DNA of 7,573 nt. Source: DASRLE01 sp964558455. GTDB lineage: Bacteria; Verrucomicrobiota; Verrucomicrobiia; Limisphaerales; Palsa-1400. Where the stretch lies: positions 1-7,573 of the forward strand of contig CAZLEE010000208.1 of assembly GCA_964558455.1 (NCBI GenBank), in the 5' to 3' direction. Shown here piece after piece: positions 1 through 6,943 of this stretch. The notes beneath the pieces are model-generated. The model made no database searches, had not been told where the DNA came from, and saw only the letters and a program-made list of their open reading frames with translations. The number at the start of each line of letters is the position of its first letter. Positions within the stretch are counted from its first letter, which is position 1. Both the position numbers and the translations under genes were made by a program.

Positions 1-5
1 CTTTG

Positions 6-63
6 AGCGGTTCACGCTATTTCAAGCCTCCGGCTCTGCCGGAGGTTACTGACATGGAGTCAG
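6..63. repeat. Tandem hairpin block upstream of the DUF5069 gene (REP-like candidate)
   Basis: Three short inverted repeats follow one another. AGCG (6-9) pairs with CGCT (15-18). CCTCCGGC (27-34) pairs perfectly with GCCGGAGG (38-45) across a TCT loop. CTGAC (49-53) pairs with GTCAG (59-63) across ATGGA. The central 8-bp GC-rich stem is the only strong one. It is not followed by a T-run, so it is a poor intrinsic terminator. The block ends 8 nt before the ATG at 72, so it would lie in that gene's leader if transcription starts upstream. A second CCTCC/GGAGG hairpin occurs at 7251-7276. I infer a dispersed REP-like palindrome or the edge of a mobile element; a 5' UTR structure is the alternative. 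Confidence 0.45.
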
Positions 64-71
64 CTTAAAAT

Positions 72-515
72 ATGAACACCATCGTGCCTCTGATCAGTTC
101 CGGCGTGGCCGGTCCTTTGGGCGTGTTGCATCTGCCCCGCCTTTGGCAAAAAATCTCCCTCGATTGTCGGGGCAAACTCGCTCCCGGCTATCCGGCCTGC
201 TGCCATGGCTTTGACAAGATGGTGATCGATGCGCTTGGTCTGCAAAAGGAAGCGGTCATTTATTACATCAAAAGTAATCGTCCAACTTATCCGCAGTTCG
301 AGGCGTGGATTAAAAAGCAGTCGGGCGTGAAACTGGACAAGGCCACCATCCGCAGCCTGAACGGCGCCCTCACCGGCTACATTTTTGACGACGGCACCCG
401 CCGGGCGATTTTGACCGACAGCGGGGTGCGGGACGACGCCAATGCTCCGCGTGATGCGATCAACCTGAACAACTTGGACGACTGGAATGGATTCCACGAC
501 GCCGAACTGAAGTAG
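72..515 (+). CDS. DUF5069 domain-containing protein
   Basis: A 147-residue soluble protein with no signal peptide or membrane segment. It matches my recollection of the DUF5069 family, whose members are about this size and frequent in Verrucomicrobiota. Recognisable parts are the N-terminal stretch ending in GPLGVLHLPRLWQK (residues 14-27), the PGYPACCHGFDKMVIDALGL segment (about 38-57), and YPQFEAWI (about 73-80), followed by a polar C-terminal half that ends in a DDWNGFHDAELK-like tail. No biochemical function is established for the family to my knowledge, and no catalytic motif is apparent. A GGAG at 56-59 lies about 12 nt before the ATG, inside a hairpin loop, so ribosome binding is not obvious. 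The next gene starts 79 nt downstream behind its own promoter candidate, so the two are probably separate transcription units. The family call is from memory of the motif pattern. Confidence 0.75.
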   Translation: MNTIVPLISSGVAGPLGVLHLPRLWQKISLDCRGKLAPGYPACCHGFDKMVIDALGLQKEAVIYYIKSNRPTYPQFEAWIKKQSGVKLDKATIRSLNGALTGYIFDDGTRRAILTDSGVRDDANAPRDAINLNNLDDWNGFHDAELK

Positions 516-558
516 TCCGGCGATTTTTCCCGCGTGCTGCCGTCGCGCAAAATGGGGT

Positions 559-586
559 GTAACCTTTTCCGGTCGGCGGGCATATA
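559..586 (+). promoter_or_regulatory. ECF-type promoter candidate for the sigma-factor gene
   Basis: GTAACC at 559-564, preceded by T, resembles the AAC-containing -35 element read by many ECF sigma factors. CATATA at 581-586 follows after a 16-nt spacer, the usual ECF spacing. Transcription would be expected to begin about 6-9 nt after the -10 element, around 592-595, which coincides with the ATG at 595. Because the downstream gene encodes an ECF sigma factor, autoregulation is the natural inference. The -10 lacks the common CGT start, so specificity is uncertain. Confidence 0.45.
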
Positions 587-594
587 TTGGCAGG

Positions 595-1785
595 ATGATA
601 ACCGACGACATGGACTTGGTGCGGGAGTATGCCCGGCACGGTTCCGAAGAGGCGTTTGCCACGCTGGTCGCACGGCATATCAACCTGGTTTATTCCGTCG
701 CTCTGCGCCAGTTTCGCGACGCCCATCTGGCGGAAGAAGTCACCCAGGCCGCCTTCATCATCCTGGCGCGCAAGGCAGGGTCGCTCGGGTCGAAGACGAT
801 TGTTTCCGCATGGCTTTGCCGCACGGCCCAGTACGTCGCCGCCAGGGCCTTGAGAACGCAACACCGCCGCCAATGTCGCGAACAGGAGGTCTATGTGCAA
901 TCCTTGTTGAACCAGCCCGACCCCGACCCCTCACCCTGGCCTGAAATCGCCCCTCTGCTGGACGTCGCAATGGCGGAGTTGGGCGAAAAAGATCACAGCG
1001 CCATCGTGCTCCGTTTTTTTGAAGGCAAGGATTTGAGACAAGTCGGGGCCGCCTTGGGAGTGAACGAAAACGCGGCCAAGACGCGGGTCAGCCGCGCGGT
1101 GGAGAAATTGCGCCGGTTTTTTGTCAAACGGGGAATCGCCTTGTCGGCGGTGGCGATTGCGGAGGCGGTTTCGTCTAATTCCGTTCAAGCCGCGCCCGTG
1201 GCGCTGGCAAAATCCGTGACAGCCATTGCGCTTACGAAAGGCGCGATGGCCAGCGGTTCGACCTTAACCCTCATCAAAGGAGCATTGAAAATCATGGCAT
1301 GGACAAAAGCAAAAATCGCTATCGTGGCCGGCGTTGCGGTCATTTTGGCCGGCGGGACAACGACCATTACATTTCTCCATAACCCCGCACCCTTTGTTGA
1401 CCTCGTTATGTTTTCCAAGATGAAAGAGATATCCAGCGACGTGGAAGCGCAATATGCGAAATATGCTGGCAGCACGCCGGAACAAGCCGCCAAGGTTTTT
1501 TTTGAAGCCTGCAGCCGGGAGGATTGGACGGAAGTGGCCAAGTTTTGGAACGAACCCGGAACCCGTTATCCTCTTAACGACGAACTCAAGCAGTATCTTG
1601 GCGGCCTGCAGATCGTCAGTTTGGGCAAACCGTTTTGGGCTTGGACCCGGTCTGGCAACCAGAAGGTTGGCGGCGCCTTTGTGCCTTACGAAATCCGGTT
1701 GAAAAGTGGCGAAGTCAAGAGATTCCGACTGCAAGTCCGGTGCGATAATCCCGAGAAACACTGGTACGTGGACGGCGGCTTATGA
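595..1785 (+). CDS. Membrane-anchored ECF sigma factor with C-terminal NTF2-like domain
   Basis: A 396-residue protein, twice the length of a minimal ECF sigma factor. Residues about 18-90 are sigma region 2, with the core-binding/-10 helices in FATLVARHINLVYSVALRQF and AEEVTQAAFIILARKA. Residues about 120-178 are region 4, with a helix-turn-helix around LRQVGAALGVNENAAKTRVS. An Ala/Val-rich linker (180-230) leads to one clear hydrophobic helix at about 240-261. The tail (about 292-396) starts TPEQAAKVFFEACSREDW and ends in a strand-rich WYVDGG segment, which resembles NTF2/SnoaL-like or DUF4878-like folds. I infer that the DNA-binding part is cytoplasmic and the tail extracytoplasmic, acting as a built-in sensor or anti-sigma element. 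The start at 595 fits the promoter candidate and would give a nearly leaderless mRNA; ATG 610 is the alternative. The stop overlaps the next start by 4 nt. Confidence 0.85.
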   Translation: MITDDMDLVREYARHGSEEAFATLVARHINLVYSVALRQFRDAHLAEEVTQAAFIILARKAGSLGSKTIVSAWLCRTAQYVAARALRTQHRRQCREQEVYVQSLLNQPDPDPSPWPEIAPLLDVAMAELGEKDHSAIVLRFFEGKDLRQVGAALGVNENAAKTRVSRAVEKLRRFFVKRGIALSAVAIAEAVSSNSVQAAPVALAKSVTAIALTKGAMASGSTLTLIKGALKIMAWTKAKIAIVAGVAVILAGGTTTITFLHNPAPFVDLVMFSKMKEISSDVEAQYAKYAGSTPEQAAKVFFEACSREDWTEVAKFWNEPGTRYPLNDELKQYLGGLQIVSLGKPFWAWTRSGNQKVGGAFVPYEIRLKSGEVKRFRLQVRCDNPEKHWYVDGGL

Positions 1786-2522
1786 CGCCAGATTGTATGA
1801 GACCGACGATCAAATCTGACCGGGCATTCACCCTGGTGGAACTGCTGGTTGTCATTGCCATCATCGGGATACTGGCGGCATTGTTGCTGCCGGCGTTGGG
1901 CGCTGCCAAAGGCAACGCCAGGCGCACGACCTGCCTAAACAATTTGAAACAAATCAATGCGGGCATCCGCATGTACTATGATGATTCAAACGACGCTTCT
2001 CCTGCCGCTTACCACCCGCAAGGAACGCCGATGGTGGCCTACAAGAAACGTATGGAGAGTTACGTCGGCTTGAAGGATCCTTCGTCGCCGCAAGACAAGA
2101 TTTTTGCCTGCCCGGCTGACACCTTCTTTTATTACGATAGTTCGACCAACGGCGGCCTTTACCTTTCCAATGGGCCTCAGCATGAATATGCCAAATGGGG
2201 TTACACCAGTTATTGGTTTAATGGAAACAATATCCCTGCCCGTTCCGATCCCCCCCGTCTTGGCATTGCCGGCGTGAAAATTACTGCGATCAAAGAGCCT
2301 GCCAAAACCCTGCTGGTCTTTGAAGCACCGGCTTTTTTGCCCTATTCATGGCATCAACCTAAGCGTGGCGAAGGGCCACAGTTCAACGATGCCAAAGACG
2401 TGGTTAGTTTCGTGGACGGCCATGCAAGCTATATCAAGATTTACTACGAAGAAGTGCCGGGTTATATGGCGTGTGCTTACAACCCGCCGGTTGCGTACGG
2501 TTACAAATGGAGCGGAGATTAA
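1782..2522 (+). CDS. Type II secretion-like pseudopilin (prepilin-type N-terminal methylation domain)
   Basis: A 246-residue protein with a short basic leader (K11, R14) followed by the class III signal AFTLVELLVVIAIIGILAAL. Prepilin peptidase would cut between A15 and F16; the invariant +5 glutamate is E20. The hydrophobic helix spans about 17-39. The globular part carries CLNNLKQ (51-57), FACPAD (108-113) and FVDGHASY (210-217). These are hallmarks of the large pseudopilin families of Verrucomicrobiota and Planctomycetota, related to the DUF1559/H-X9-DG group. It is probably anchored in the inner membrane with its C-terminal domain outside; the ligand or machine is unknown. The ATG lies inside the sigma gene's stop (ATGA overlap), which implies translational coupling. 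An in-frame ATG at 1797 would shorten the leader by five residues and leave the motif intact. No strong Shine-Dalgarno precedes either start. Confidence 0.88.
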   Translation: MTPDCMRPTIKSDRAFTLVELLVVIAIIGILAALLLPALGAAKGNARRTTCLNNLKQINAGIRMYYDDSNDASPAAYHPQGTPMVAYKKRMESYVGLKDPSSPQDKIFACPADTFFYYDSSTNGGLYLSNGPQHEYAKWGYTSYWFNGNNIPARSDPPRLGIAGVKITAIKEPAKTLLVFEAPAFLPYSWHQPKRGEGPQFNDAKDVVSFVDGHASYIKIYYEEVPGYMACAYNPPVAYGYKWSGD

Positions 2523-2541
2523 GCGCGAGCCGCCGGATATT

Positions 2542-3840
2542 TTATTCGGGCAAAGGCTGATCCTTGGTTTCGGGCATGAAATGAATGACGATCAAGCCCA
2601 GCAGGAAAAGGCAGCCTAAAAGTGAAACGGCCAGACGCAGGTCCATTTGGGTTTTCAACCAGCCGGAGAAAATCAGCACCAAGGCGGCAAGCACCCGTCC
2701 GATGTTGAAGCAAAAGGCGGTGCCCGTGGCGCGAAGGCGGGAGGGGAAAAGCTCCGGGAAGTAGATGGCGTAGCCCGCATGCATGCCCAGGGTCAGGAAA
2801 CCGAAAAAGGGAAGGATGCATAAAAGCTGCCCGTAAGTTTGCGGGAGGTAGCATGTGATCGGCACGCTGAGAAACGCGGCGAAATGCGCCCAGAAAAAGG
2901 CGCGCTTGCGCCCGATTCGCGCGCAGAGCGGGCCGAACGACAGCAGTCCCAATCCGGCGCCGATGGTTTCGATATATCCATAAGCCGGCTTGGCTTTTTC
3001 CAGGGCCACGGCCGGCGTGACGCCGTTTTTGATCAGGATGCTTTGGGCCAGACTTTGTCCGGCAACATGGACACCCCAATAGCAGCTCAGGCCGACCGCG
3101 GCCAGAAGCATGCCCAAAATGGCCCTTTTCCTCCAACGCGCATCGCCAAGCAATTCGCTGAGGCTGCCGAACTTTCCTCTTGGCTTCAAGGCGAGTTCTT
3201 CGGCGGACAGTTGTTTGCGCGGGGGTTCCTTTACGCAGACCATGACCCAGGCGACGAGCAGCGCCGGGATGATGCTGGCCAGATAGGCGTTCCGCCATTG
3301 GGCCGCGACGATGATCCCCACAAAAGTGGCCATCCATGTGCCAAGGATGCTGGAGGCGTGGAAGATTCCCGCCGCATGAGTCCTGGCGCGGGCCGGGAAA
3401 ACTTCCGCCACCAAGCTTGCCGCCACGGCCCAGGCGCCGCCCGTGCCCAGCGCCACCAGAAAGCGGAGAATTCCGACGTGCCACAGGCTATGGGCAAAAT
3501 AGGTCAGTCCCGAAAAGAGCGAGTAGGTCAGGATGGTCGCGATCATGGTCGGTTTTCGACCCCAGCGGTCGGCCATCACGCCGAACAACAAACCGCCGGT
3601 TGCGCCGCCCAGCAGGAAGATGCCAAAAAAGACATCACTCCAAAACGTCACGCCCTGCGGGTTTTTGCCGCCGAGAATGCTTTGCAATAATTGCGGCGCC
3701 GTGATGTTGAAGATTTGTGCCTGATAAATGTCAAATATCCAACCGGTGGAGGCAATGGCCAGAATCAGCCATTGGTAGGAAGTAACGCCGGAATACCACC
3801 GGGCAGAACTGGCGGGAGACGGGCCTTTGTCAGAGATCAT
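2542..3840 (-). CDS. Major facilitator superfamily transporter
   Basis: A 432-residue inner-membrane protein, the normal length for a 12-helix MFS carrier. TM1 contains the acidic GWIFDIYQ motif (33-40). The loop between helices 2 and 3 carries motif A as GVMADRWGRKP (87-97). A charged central loop (about 203-237) separates the two six-helix halves. The second half has a degenerate motif A (CARIGRKRA, 306-314) and YFPELFPSRLRATGTAFCFNIGR (360-382), a pattern typical of sugar-porter-like and aromatic-acid/sialate:H+ symporter-like families. The substrate cannot be read from the sequence; a proton-coupled organic acid or sugar carrier is most likely. AAGAGG (complement of 3843-3848) lies only 2 nt before the ATG. 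The 38 nt between this start and the upstream terminator candidate leave little room for a promoter, so some readthrough or an overlapping promoter is likely. It converges on the pseudopilin gene with 19 nt between the stops. Confidence 0.88.
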   Translation of the reverse strand: MISDKGPSPASSARWYSGVTSYQWLILAIASTGWIFDIYQAQIFNITAPQLLQSILGGKNPQGVTFWSDVFFGIFLLGGATGGLLFGVMADRWGRKPTMIATILTYSLFSGLTYFAHSLWHVGILRFLVALGTGGAWAVAASLVAEVFPARARTHAAGIFHASSILGTWMATFVGIIVAAQWRNAYLASIIPALLVAWVMVCVKEPPRKQLSAEELALKPRGKFGSLSELLGDARWRKRAILGMLLAAVGLSCYWGVHVAGQSLAQSILIKNGVTPAVALEKAKPAYGYIETIGAGLGLLSFGPLCARIGRKRAFFWAHFAAFLSVPITCYLPQTYGQLLCILPFFGFLTLGMHAGYAIYFPELFPSRLRATGTAFCFNIGRVLAALVLIFSGWLKTQMDLRLAVSLLGCLFLLGLIVIHFMPETKDQPLPE

Positions 3841-3878
3841 TGCCTCTTAAATGCCCTCACATGAAGTTAATTTCAAAT

Positions 3879-3902
3879 AAAAAATAGTCCTTGTGCCGGA
3901 CT
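3879..3902 (-). terminator. Intrinsic terminator candidate after the small membrane ORF
   Basis: Read on the minus strand, AGTCC, a 7-nt loop and GGACT form a 5-bp stem. It is followed after one A by six T and then a further AT-rich stretch. It begins 17 nt past the stop of the 38-codon ORF and ends 38 nt before the MFS start. The stem is short, so termination may be partial. Its position supports the idea that a transcript from lnt or the small ORF ends here. Confidence 0.45.
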
Positions 3903-3918
3903 GCCGGAGTATGCCGCA

Positions 3919-4035
3919 TCAATGCACAACCGCCCGGTAGAGTCCGTAAAGAACAATGCACTCGACTGCCACATAAAGTCCAAAGGACATTGGCGGAACC
4001 ACTTGGAAACGAATGTATTTAATTGCCGTTTTCAT
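3919..4035 (-). CDS. Candidate small membrane protein (38 aa)
   Basis: An ATG-started reading frame of 38 codons on the same strand as its neighbours lnt and the MFS gene. The product begins MKTAIKYIRFQVVPPMS and continues into a hydrophobic stretch, FGLYVAVECIVLYGLY (18-33), ending RAVVH. That gives a basic N-terminus, a Pro-Pro turn and a single membrane helix, the usual layout of a bacterial membrane microprotein. It lies 111 nt downstream of lnt and is followed by a terminator candidate, which makes use as a gene more plausible. Against it, no well-spaced Shine-Dalgarno is present: a GAGAAGG is about 18 nt upstream of the ATG. Short hydrophobic frames can also arise by chance. I do not recognise a family and assign no function. 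It fills most of the otherwise empty 3841-4146 interval. Confidence 0.42.
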   Translation of the reverse strand: MKTAIKYIRFQVVPPMSFGLYVAVECIVLYGLYRAVVH

Positions 4036-4146
4036 AATGCGGTTTCTAATTCGCCTTCTCACTAGCACGACCTGTGCCAGCAAAAAATCAGCCTTGGATC
4101 ACCGGCGGACAGGCCTTGCGCCGCCCCAATTTTGGGCAGTGTCCCA

Positions 4147-5778
4147 TCAGATTCCGGATTTCAGCCTTTTGCTTTTCCGGTCCCGCCAGGTTCCAGAGGC
4201 CAGCCCAATGAGGCTGATTCCCGCGCAGAGGGACGGAAACCAATCGCCGTGCCGATTGTAGAAGGTGCGGCTTCGATCTTGCGGGTCGCGCAACGGAATT
4301 TTTGCGTTGAGGTATCCGGCGCCATAAACGTTGCCGTTGTCGTTATAAATCTGGCGCAGCCGGCCTTGGGCGTCCGCCCAACAGGTCAGGCCGTCGTTGG
4401 TGCAGCGCAGCAAGGGCACGCCGTTTTCCACCGCGCGAAAAATGGCGGAGGCGGCTTGCTGCCACTGTTCCGGTCCGTGGCCGAACCAGCCGTCATTGGT
4501 CAGGTTCACCAGAAAGTCCGTGTCGGGTCCGACGTGTTCGCGCGCTTCCTGCGGGAACATGTCTTCAAAGCAAATGAGCGTGGACATTTTGGCCGCGGGA
4601 TTCTTCATTTCAAAAGTGGTGGCGCGGTCTCCGGGGGTGATTCCCATTTCGGCCGGGGTCAGCCATTTCAGGAAAGGCAGCCAGCGGACGAGGGGGATAT
4701 ATTCGCCAAAGATAACCAGGCGTCGTTTGTGATAGATGCCTTGCAATCCGCCGTCGGGGTCACTAAGCAACGCGCTGCAAAAGCAGGCGGCGGGATCGCC
4801 GGGCGCCGGCTCGGTCGTGCCGGCGACGAAGATCAGCCAGACGTGGTTGGAACGAATCAGTTGGCTGATGGATTGCTGGATTTCAGGGGTGAGGTCCGGC
4901 ACGGCCGATTCCGGCCAGAGCAGCAGTTGCGGGTGCGAAACGAGGGCGCGCCGGCTTAGTTCCAGCAGGGTTTGAAAACGGCTCTGATCTCCGGCCGGGT
5001 CAAAAATCAATGTTTGCGGGAAGCTGGGCTGGATCATGGCCACAGTCAGTTCCCGCCCGGGCGGGCGCACGGTGGCGAGCCGGTTCGTGCCGGAGATCAT
5101 CACGCCAATCACGACGAGCAACGGCAATCCCGCGCCGCTCCACCAACTTTGCCGTCCGGGCCGCGTCAGGGCCAGCGCGCCGTTGCATAGCGATACCGAC
5201 GTCCAGACGACCAAGAATGAGACTCCGTAAATGCCGGTGAAGGACGCCACCTGAATGATGGGGAGCATCCGATATTGCGAAGCGGCCACAAAATTCCACG
5301 GGAACCCGGTCAGGATCAACCCGCGCCCGTATTCCAGAACCGTCCAAGCAGCCCCTGCCGCCGCCGCCCAGGCCAGCCGTCGCTGCCAGGCGATGGCCAT
5401 GAATTCGTCCGTGTTTGAAACCGGCGGGAAAAATTTCCAGCACAGCCACAGCCACGCCGCGGGATAGAGGGCGCAGTAGGCGCTCAACGCCACCCAGCCC
5501 AACGCCGGGGTCAGGGGAATGGCGTGCCAGGTAAAAGGCATGTGCAGCAGCCAATAGAGCGAGCAAAGAAAATGGACAAACCCCGCCGCGAAACCCAGTC
5601 GAAAGGTTTTTCCGCCCCGCTCGCCGAGGCCGCTGAAAAGAATGATTCCGGGCGCAATCCACGCCGCCCACGCCCAGTCAAGGGGCGCAAAGGCCGCGCT
5701 GAGCAGCAGCCCGCCAAACCCCGCCGCCAGGTAGCGCCGCATTGCCCATAATTTCAGCGAAATTTTCCTCAAGGCCAT
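4147..5778 (-). CDS. lnt: Apolipoprotein N-acyltransferase
   Basis: A 543-residue protein of normal family length. It transfers an acyl chain from a phospholipid to the N-terminal cysteine of apolipoproteins, the last step of lipoprotein maturation in the inner membrane. The N-terminal half (about 14-230) carries several membrane helices, including GFGGLLLSAAFAPLDW and the GFPWNF motif (158-163). The nitrilase-fold domain (about 244-490) has the full catalytic triad: E290 in LLWPESAVP, K351 in YHKRRL, and C403 in LICFED. It also has FGEY (357-360) and NLTNDGWFG (425-433). A final hydrophobic segment (about 516-528) precedes a basic tail. The triad matches Glu267/Lys335/Cys387 of the E. coli enzyme, so it should be active. 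ATG 5776-5778 lacks a clear ribosome site; Met13 (ATG at 5742) is a reasonable alternative start. It is divergent from agmatine deiminase. Confidence 0.95.
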   Translation of the reverse strand: MALRKISLKLWAMRRYLAAGFGGLLLSAAFAPLDWAWAAWIAPGIILFSGLGERGGKTFRLGFAAGFVHFLCSLYWLLHMPFTWHAIPLTPALGWVALSAYCALYPAAWLWLCWKFFPPVSNTDEFMAIAWQRRLAWAAAAGAAWTVLEYGRGLILTGFPWNFVAASQYRMLPIIQVASFTGIYGVSFLVVWTSVSLCNGALALTRPGRQSWWSGAGLPLLVVIGVMISGTNRLATVRPPGRELTVAMIQPSFPQTLIFDPAGDQSRFQTLLELSRRALVSHPQLLLWPESAVPDLTPEIQQSISQLIRSNHVWLIFVAGTTEPAPGDPAACFCSALLSDPDGGLQGIYHKRRLVIFGEYIPLVRWLPFLKWLTPAEMGITPGDRATTFEMKNPAAKMSTLICFEDMFPQEAREHVGPDTDFLVNLTNDGWFGHGPEQWQQAASAIFRAVENGVPLLRCTNDGLTCWADAQGRLRQIYNDNGNVYGAGYLNAKIPLRDPQDRSRTFYNRHGDWFPSLCAGISLIGLASGTWRDRKSKRLKSGI

Positions 5779-5805
5779 AGATTGTCTGAAAGCGAATTAG
5801 TTTGC

Positions 5806-5836
5806 CAGTGTTCAATCTTACGTTTTCAGTGTTGAA
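5806..5836. promoter_or_regulatory. Phased direct repeat in the divergent lnt / agmatine deiminase promoter region
   Basis: CAGTGTTCAA (5806-5815) and CAGTGTTGAA (5827-5836) match at 9 of 10 positions and start 21 bp apart, two turns of the helix. The second copy ends directly against the agmatine deiminase ATG. In a 58-bp intergenic region that must hold promoters for both directions, this could be a binding site for a dimeric regulator. No convincing -35/-10 pair was found for either gene, and chance similarity in AT-rich DNA remains possible. Confidence 0.3.
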
Positions 5837-6910
5837 ATGAATTTGAAAAGCTTAGTCCCAAGCGCGCCTTTGCCCAAGGATTTGGGGTATCACATGCCGG
5901 CCGAATGGGAGCCGCACGCGGGCACATGGCTTACTTGGCCGCGGCCCAATGGCATCAGTTTCCCCGGCCACTATGACACAATCCCGCCCGTCTATGCGGA
6001 GTTGATCCGGCTTCTGACCGGGGTGGAGGAGGTTAATATTAATGTGTGGGACGCCGCCATGGAATCCACTGTCCGCCAGTTTTTGACGCAGGAGGGCGTT
6101 TCGTTGGAACGCGTGCATTTGCATCGTTTCCCGGCCTACGAACCTTGGTGCCGCGATCATGGACCGGTTTTTTTGACGCGGGAGAAAGAGGGACGGCGGG
6201 AGCGGGCCGTTGTGGACTGGAATTATAACGCCTGGGGCGGCAAATATCCGCCGCACGATTTGGACGACGCCGTTCCCCAACATGTGGCCCGGTTGCGCGG
6301 TCTGCCGCTTTTTTCGCCGGGGATTGTCATGGAAGGCGGATCGTTGGAGGTCAACGGTCGCGGCACCGTCCTCACCACCACCTCCTGCCTGCTCAATCCC
6401 AACCGGAATCCGCGCCTGACCCAAACCGAGATTGAAGGGTATCTCCGCGCCTATCTCGGCGTGGAGCAGGTTTTGTGGCTGGGCGAAGGCATCGCCGGCG
6501 ACGATACCGACGGCCATGTTGACGACTTGTCGCGCTTCGTCAATCCCGGCACGGTGGTGACGGTGGTGGAGGAAGACCCGGCTGACGCCAATTACGCACC
6601 GCTCCAGGAAAATCTGGCGCGGCTGAAAAAATTTCGCGGTTTGGATGGCAAACCATTCCGCATCGTTCCGCTGCCCATGCCGGGGCTGGTTGAATTTGAA
6701 GGCCAGCGTCTCCCGGCCAGCTACGCCAATTTTTACATTGCCAACCGGCTTGTGATTGTTCCCGTTTACGGGCATAAAAATGACGAGGTGGCGTTGGCAA
6801 TATTGCAAAAGGAATTTCCCGATCGCAAGGTCGTCGGAGTCGATTCGACGAAACTGATTTGGGGACTAGGCTCCTTCCACTGCATCACCCAGCAAGAACC
6901 CGCACAATGA
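5837..6910 (+). CDS. aguA: Agmatine deiminase (peptidylarginine-deiminase family)
   Basis: A 357-residue cytoplasmic enzyme that converts agmatine to N-carbamoylputrescine and ammonia, the first step of the route from agmatine to putrescine. Family motifs appear in order: MPAEWEPHAGTWLTWP (20-35), WCRDHGP (104-110), WNYNAWGGKYPP (128-139), VMEGGSLEVNGRGT (164-177), GDDTDGHVDD (221-230) and the terminal GSFHCITQQEP (345-355). The nucleophile is C349. H227, with D107 and D229 as the likely acidic partners, completes the usual guanidine-binding site. The catalytic cysteine lies nine residues from the end, as is normal for the family. The usual partner N-carbamoylputrescine amidase is not in this window, and what follows is non-coding. 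No Shine-Dalgarno precedes the ATG. Met20 (ATG at 5894) would still retain every motif but removes part of the usual N-terminus, so 5837 is preferred. Confidence 0.93.
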   Translation: MNLKSLVPSAPLPKDLGYHMPAEWEPHAGTWLTWPRPNGISFPGHYDTIPPVYAELIRLLTGVEEVNINVWDAAMESTVRQFLTQEGVSLERVHLHRFPAYEPWCRDHGPVFLTREKEGRRERAVVDWNYNAWGGKYPPHDLDDAVPQHVARLRGLPLFSPGIVMEGGSLEVNGRGTVLTTTSCLLNPNRNPRLTQTEIEGYLRAYLGVEQVLWLGEGIAGDDTDGHVDDLSRFVNPGTVVTVVEEDPADANYAPLQENLARLKKFRGLDGKPFRIVPLPMPGLVEFEGQRLPASYANFYIANRLVIVPVYGHKNDEVALAILQKEFPDRKVVGVDSTKLIWGLGSFHCITQQEPAQ

Positions 6911-6943
6911 AGCAAGAGCTGAAATTGGGAAAGCAGGGAAAAT

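Noticed and set aside
2523..2541. Bidirectional terminator between the convergent pseudopilin and MFS genes
   Set aside because: Only 19 nt lie between the stops and no usable inverted repeat with a T-run was found there.
2839..3690. 283-codon plus-strand frame opposite the MFS gene, and similar long antisense frames opposite lnt and aguA
   Set aside because: They are shadows of strong coding genes in GC-rich DNA; the products are Arg/Gly/Gln/Pro-rich and lack family motifs, while the opposite-strand proteins carry full conserved motifs.
3841..3878. Sigma-70 promoter for the MFS gene (TTGAAA on the minus strand)
   Set aside because: The only possible -10 at suitable spacing (CATTTA) matches poorly and would place the start at or inside the start codon.
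4082..4125. Possible minus-strand terminator after lnt (six-T run)
   Set aside because: The T-run is there, but the nearest 5-bp GGCGG/CCGCC stem is well separated from it, and closer stems have only 3-4 bp.
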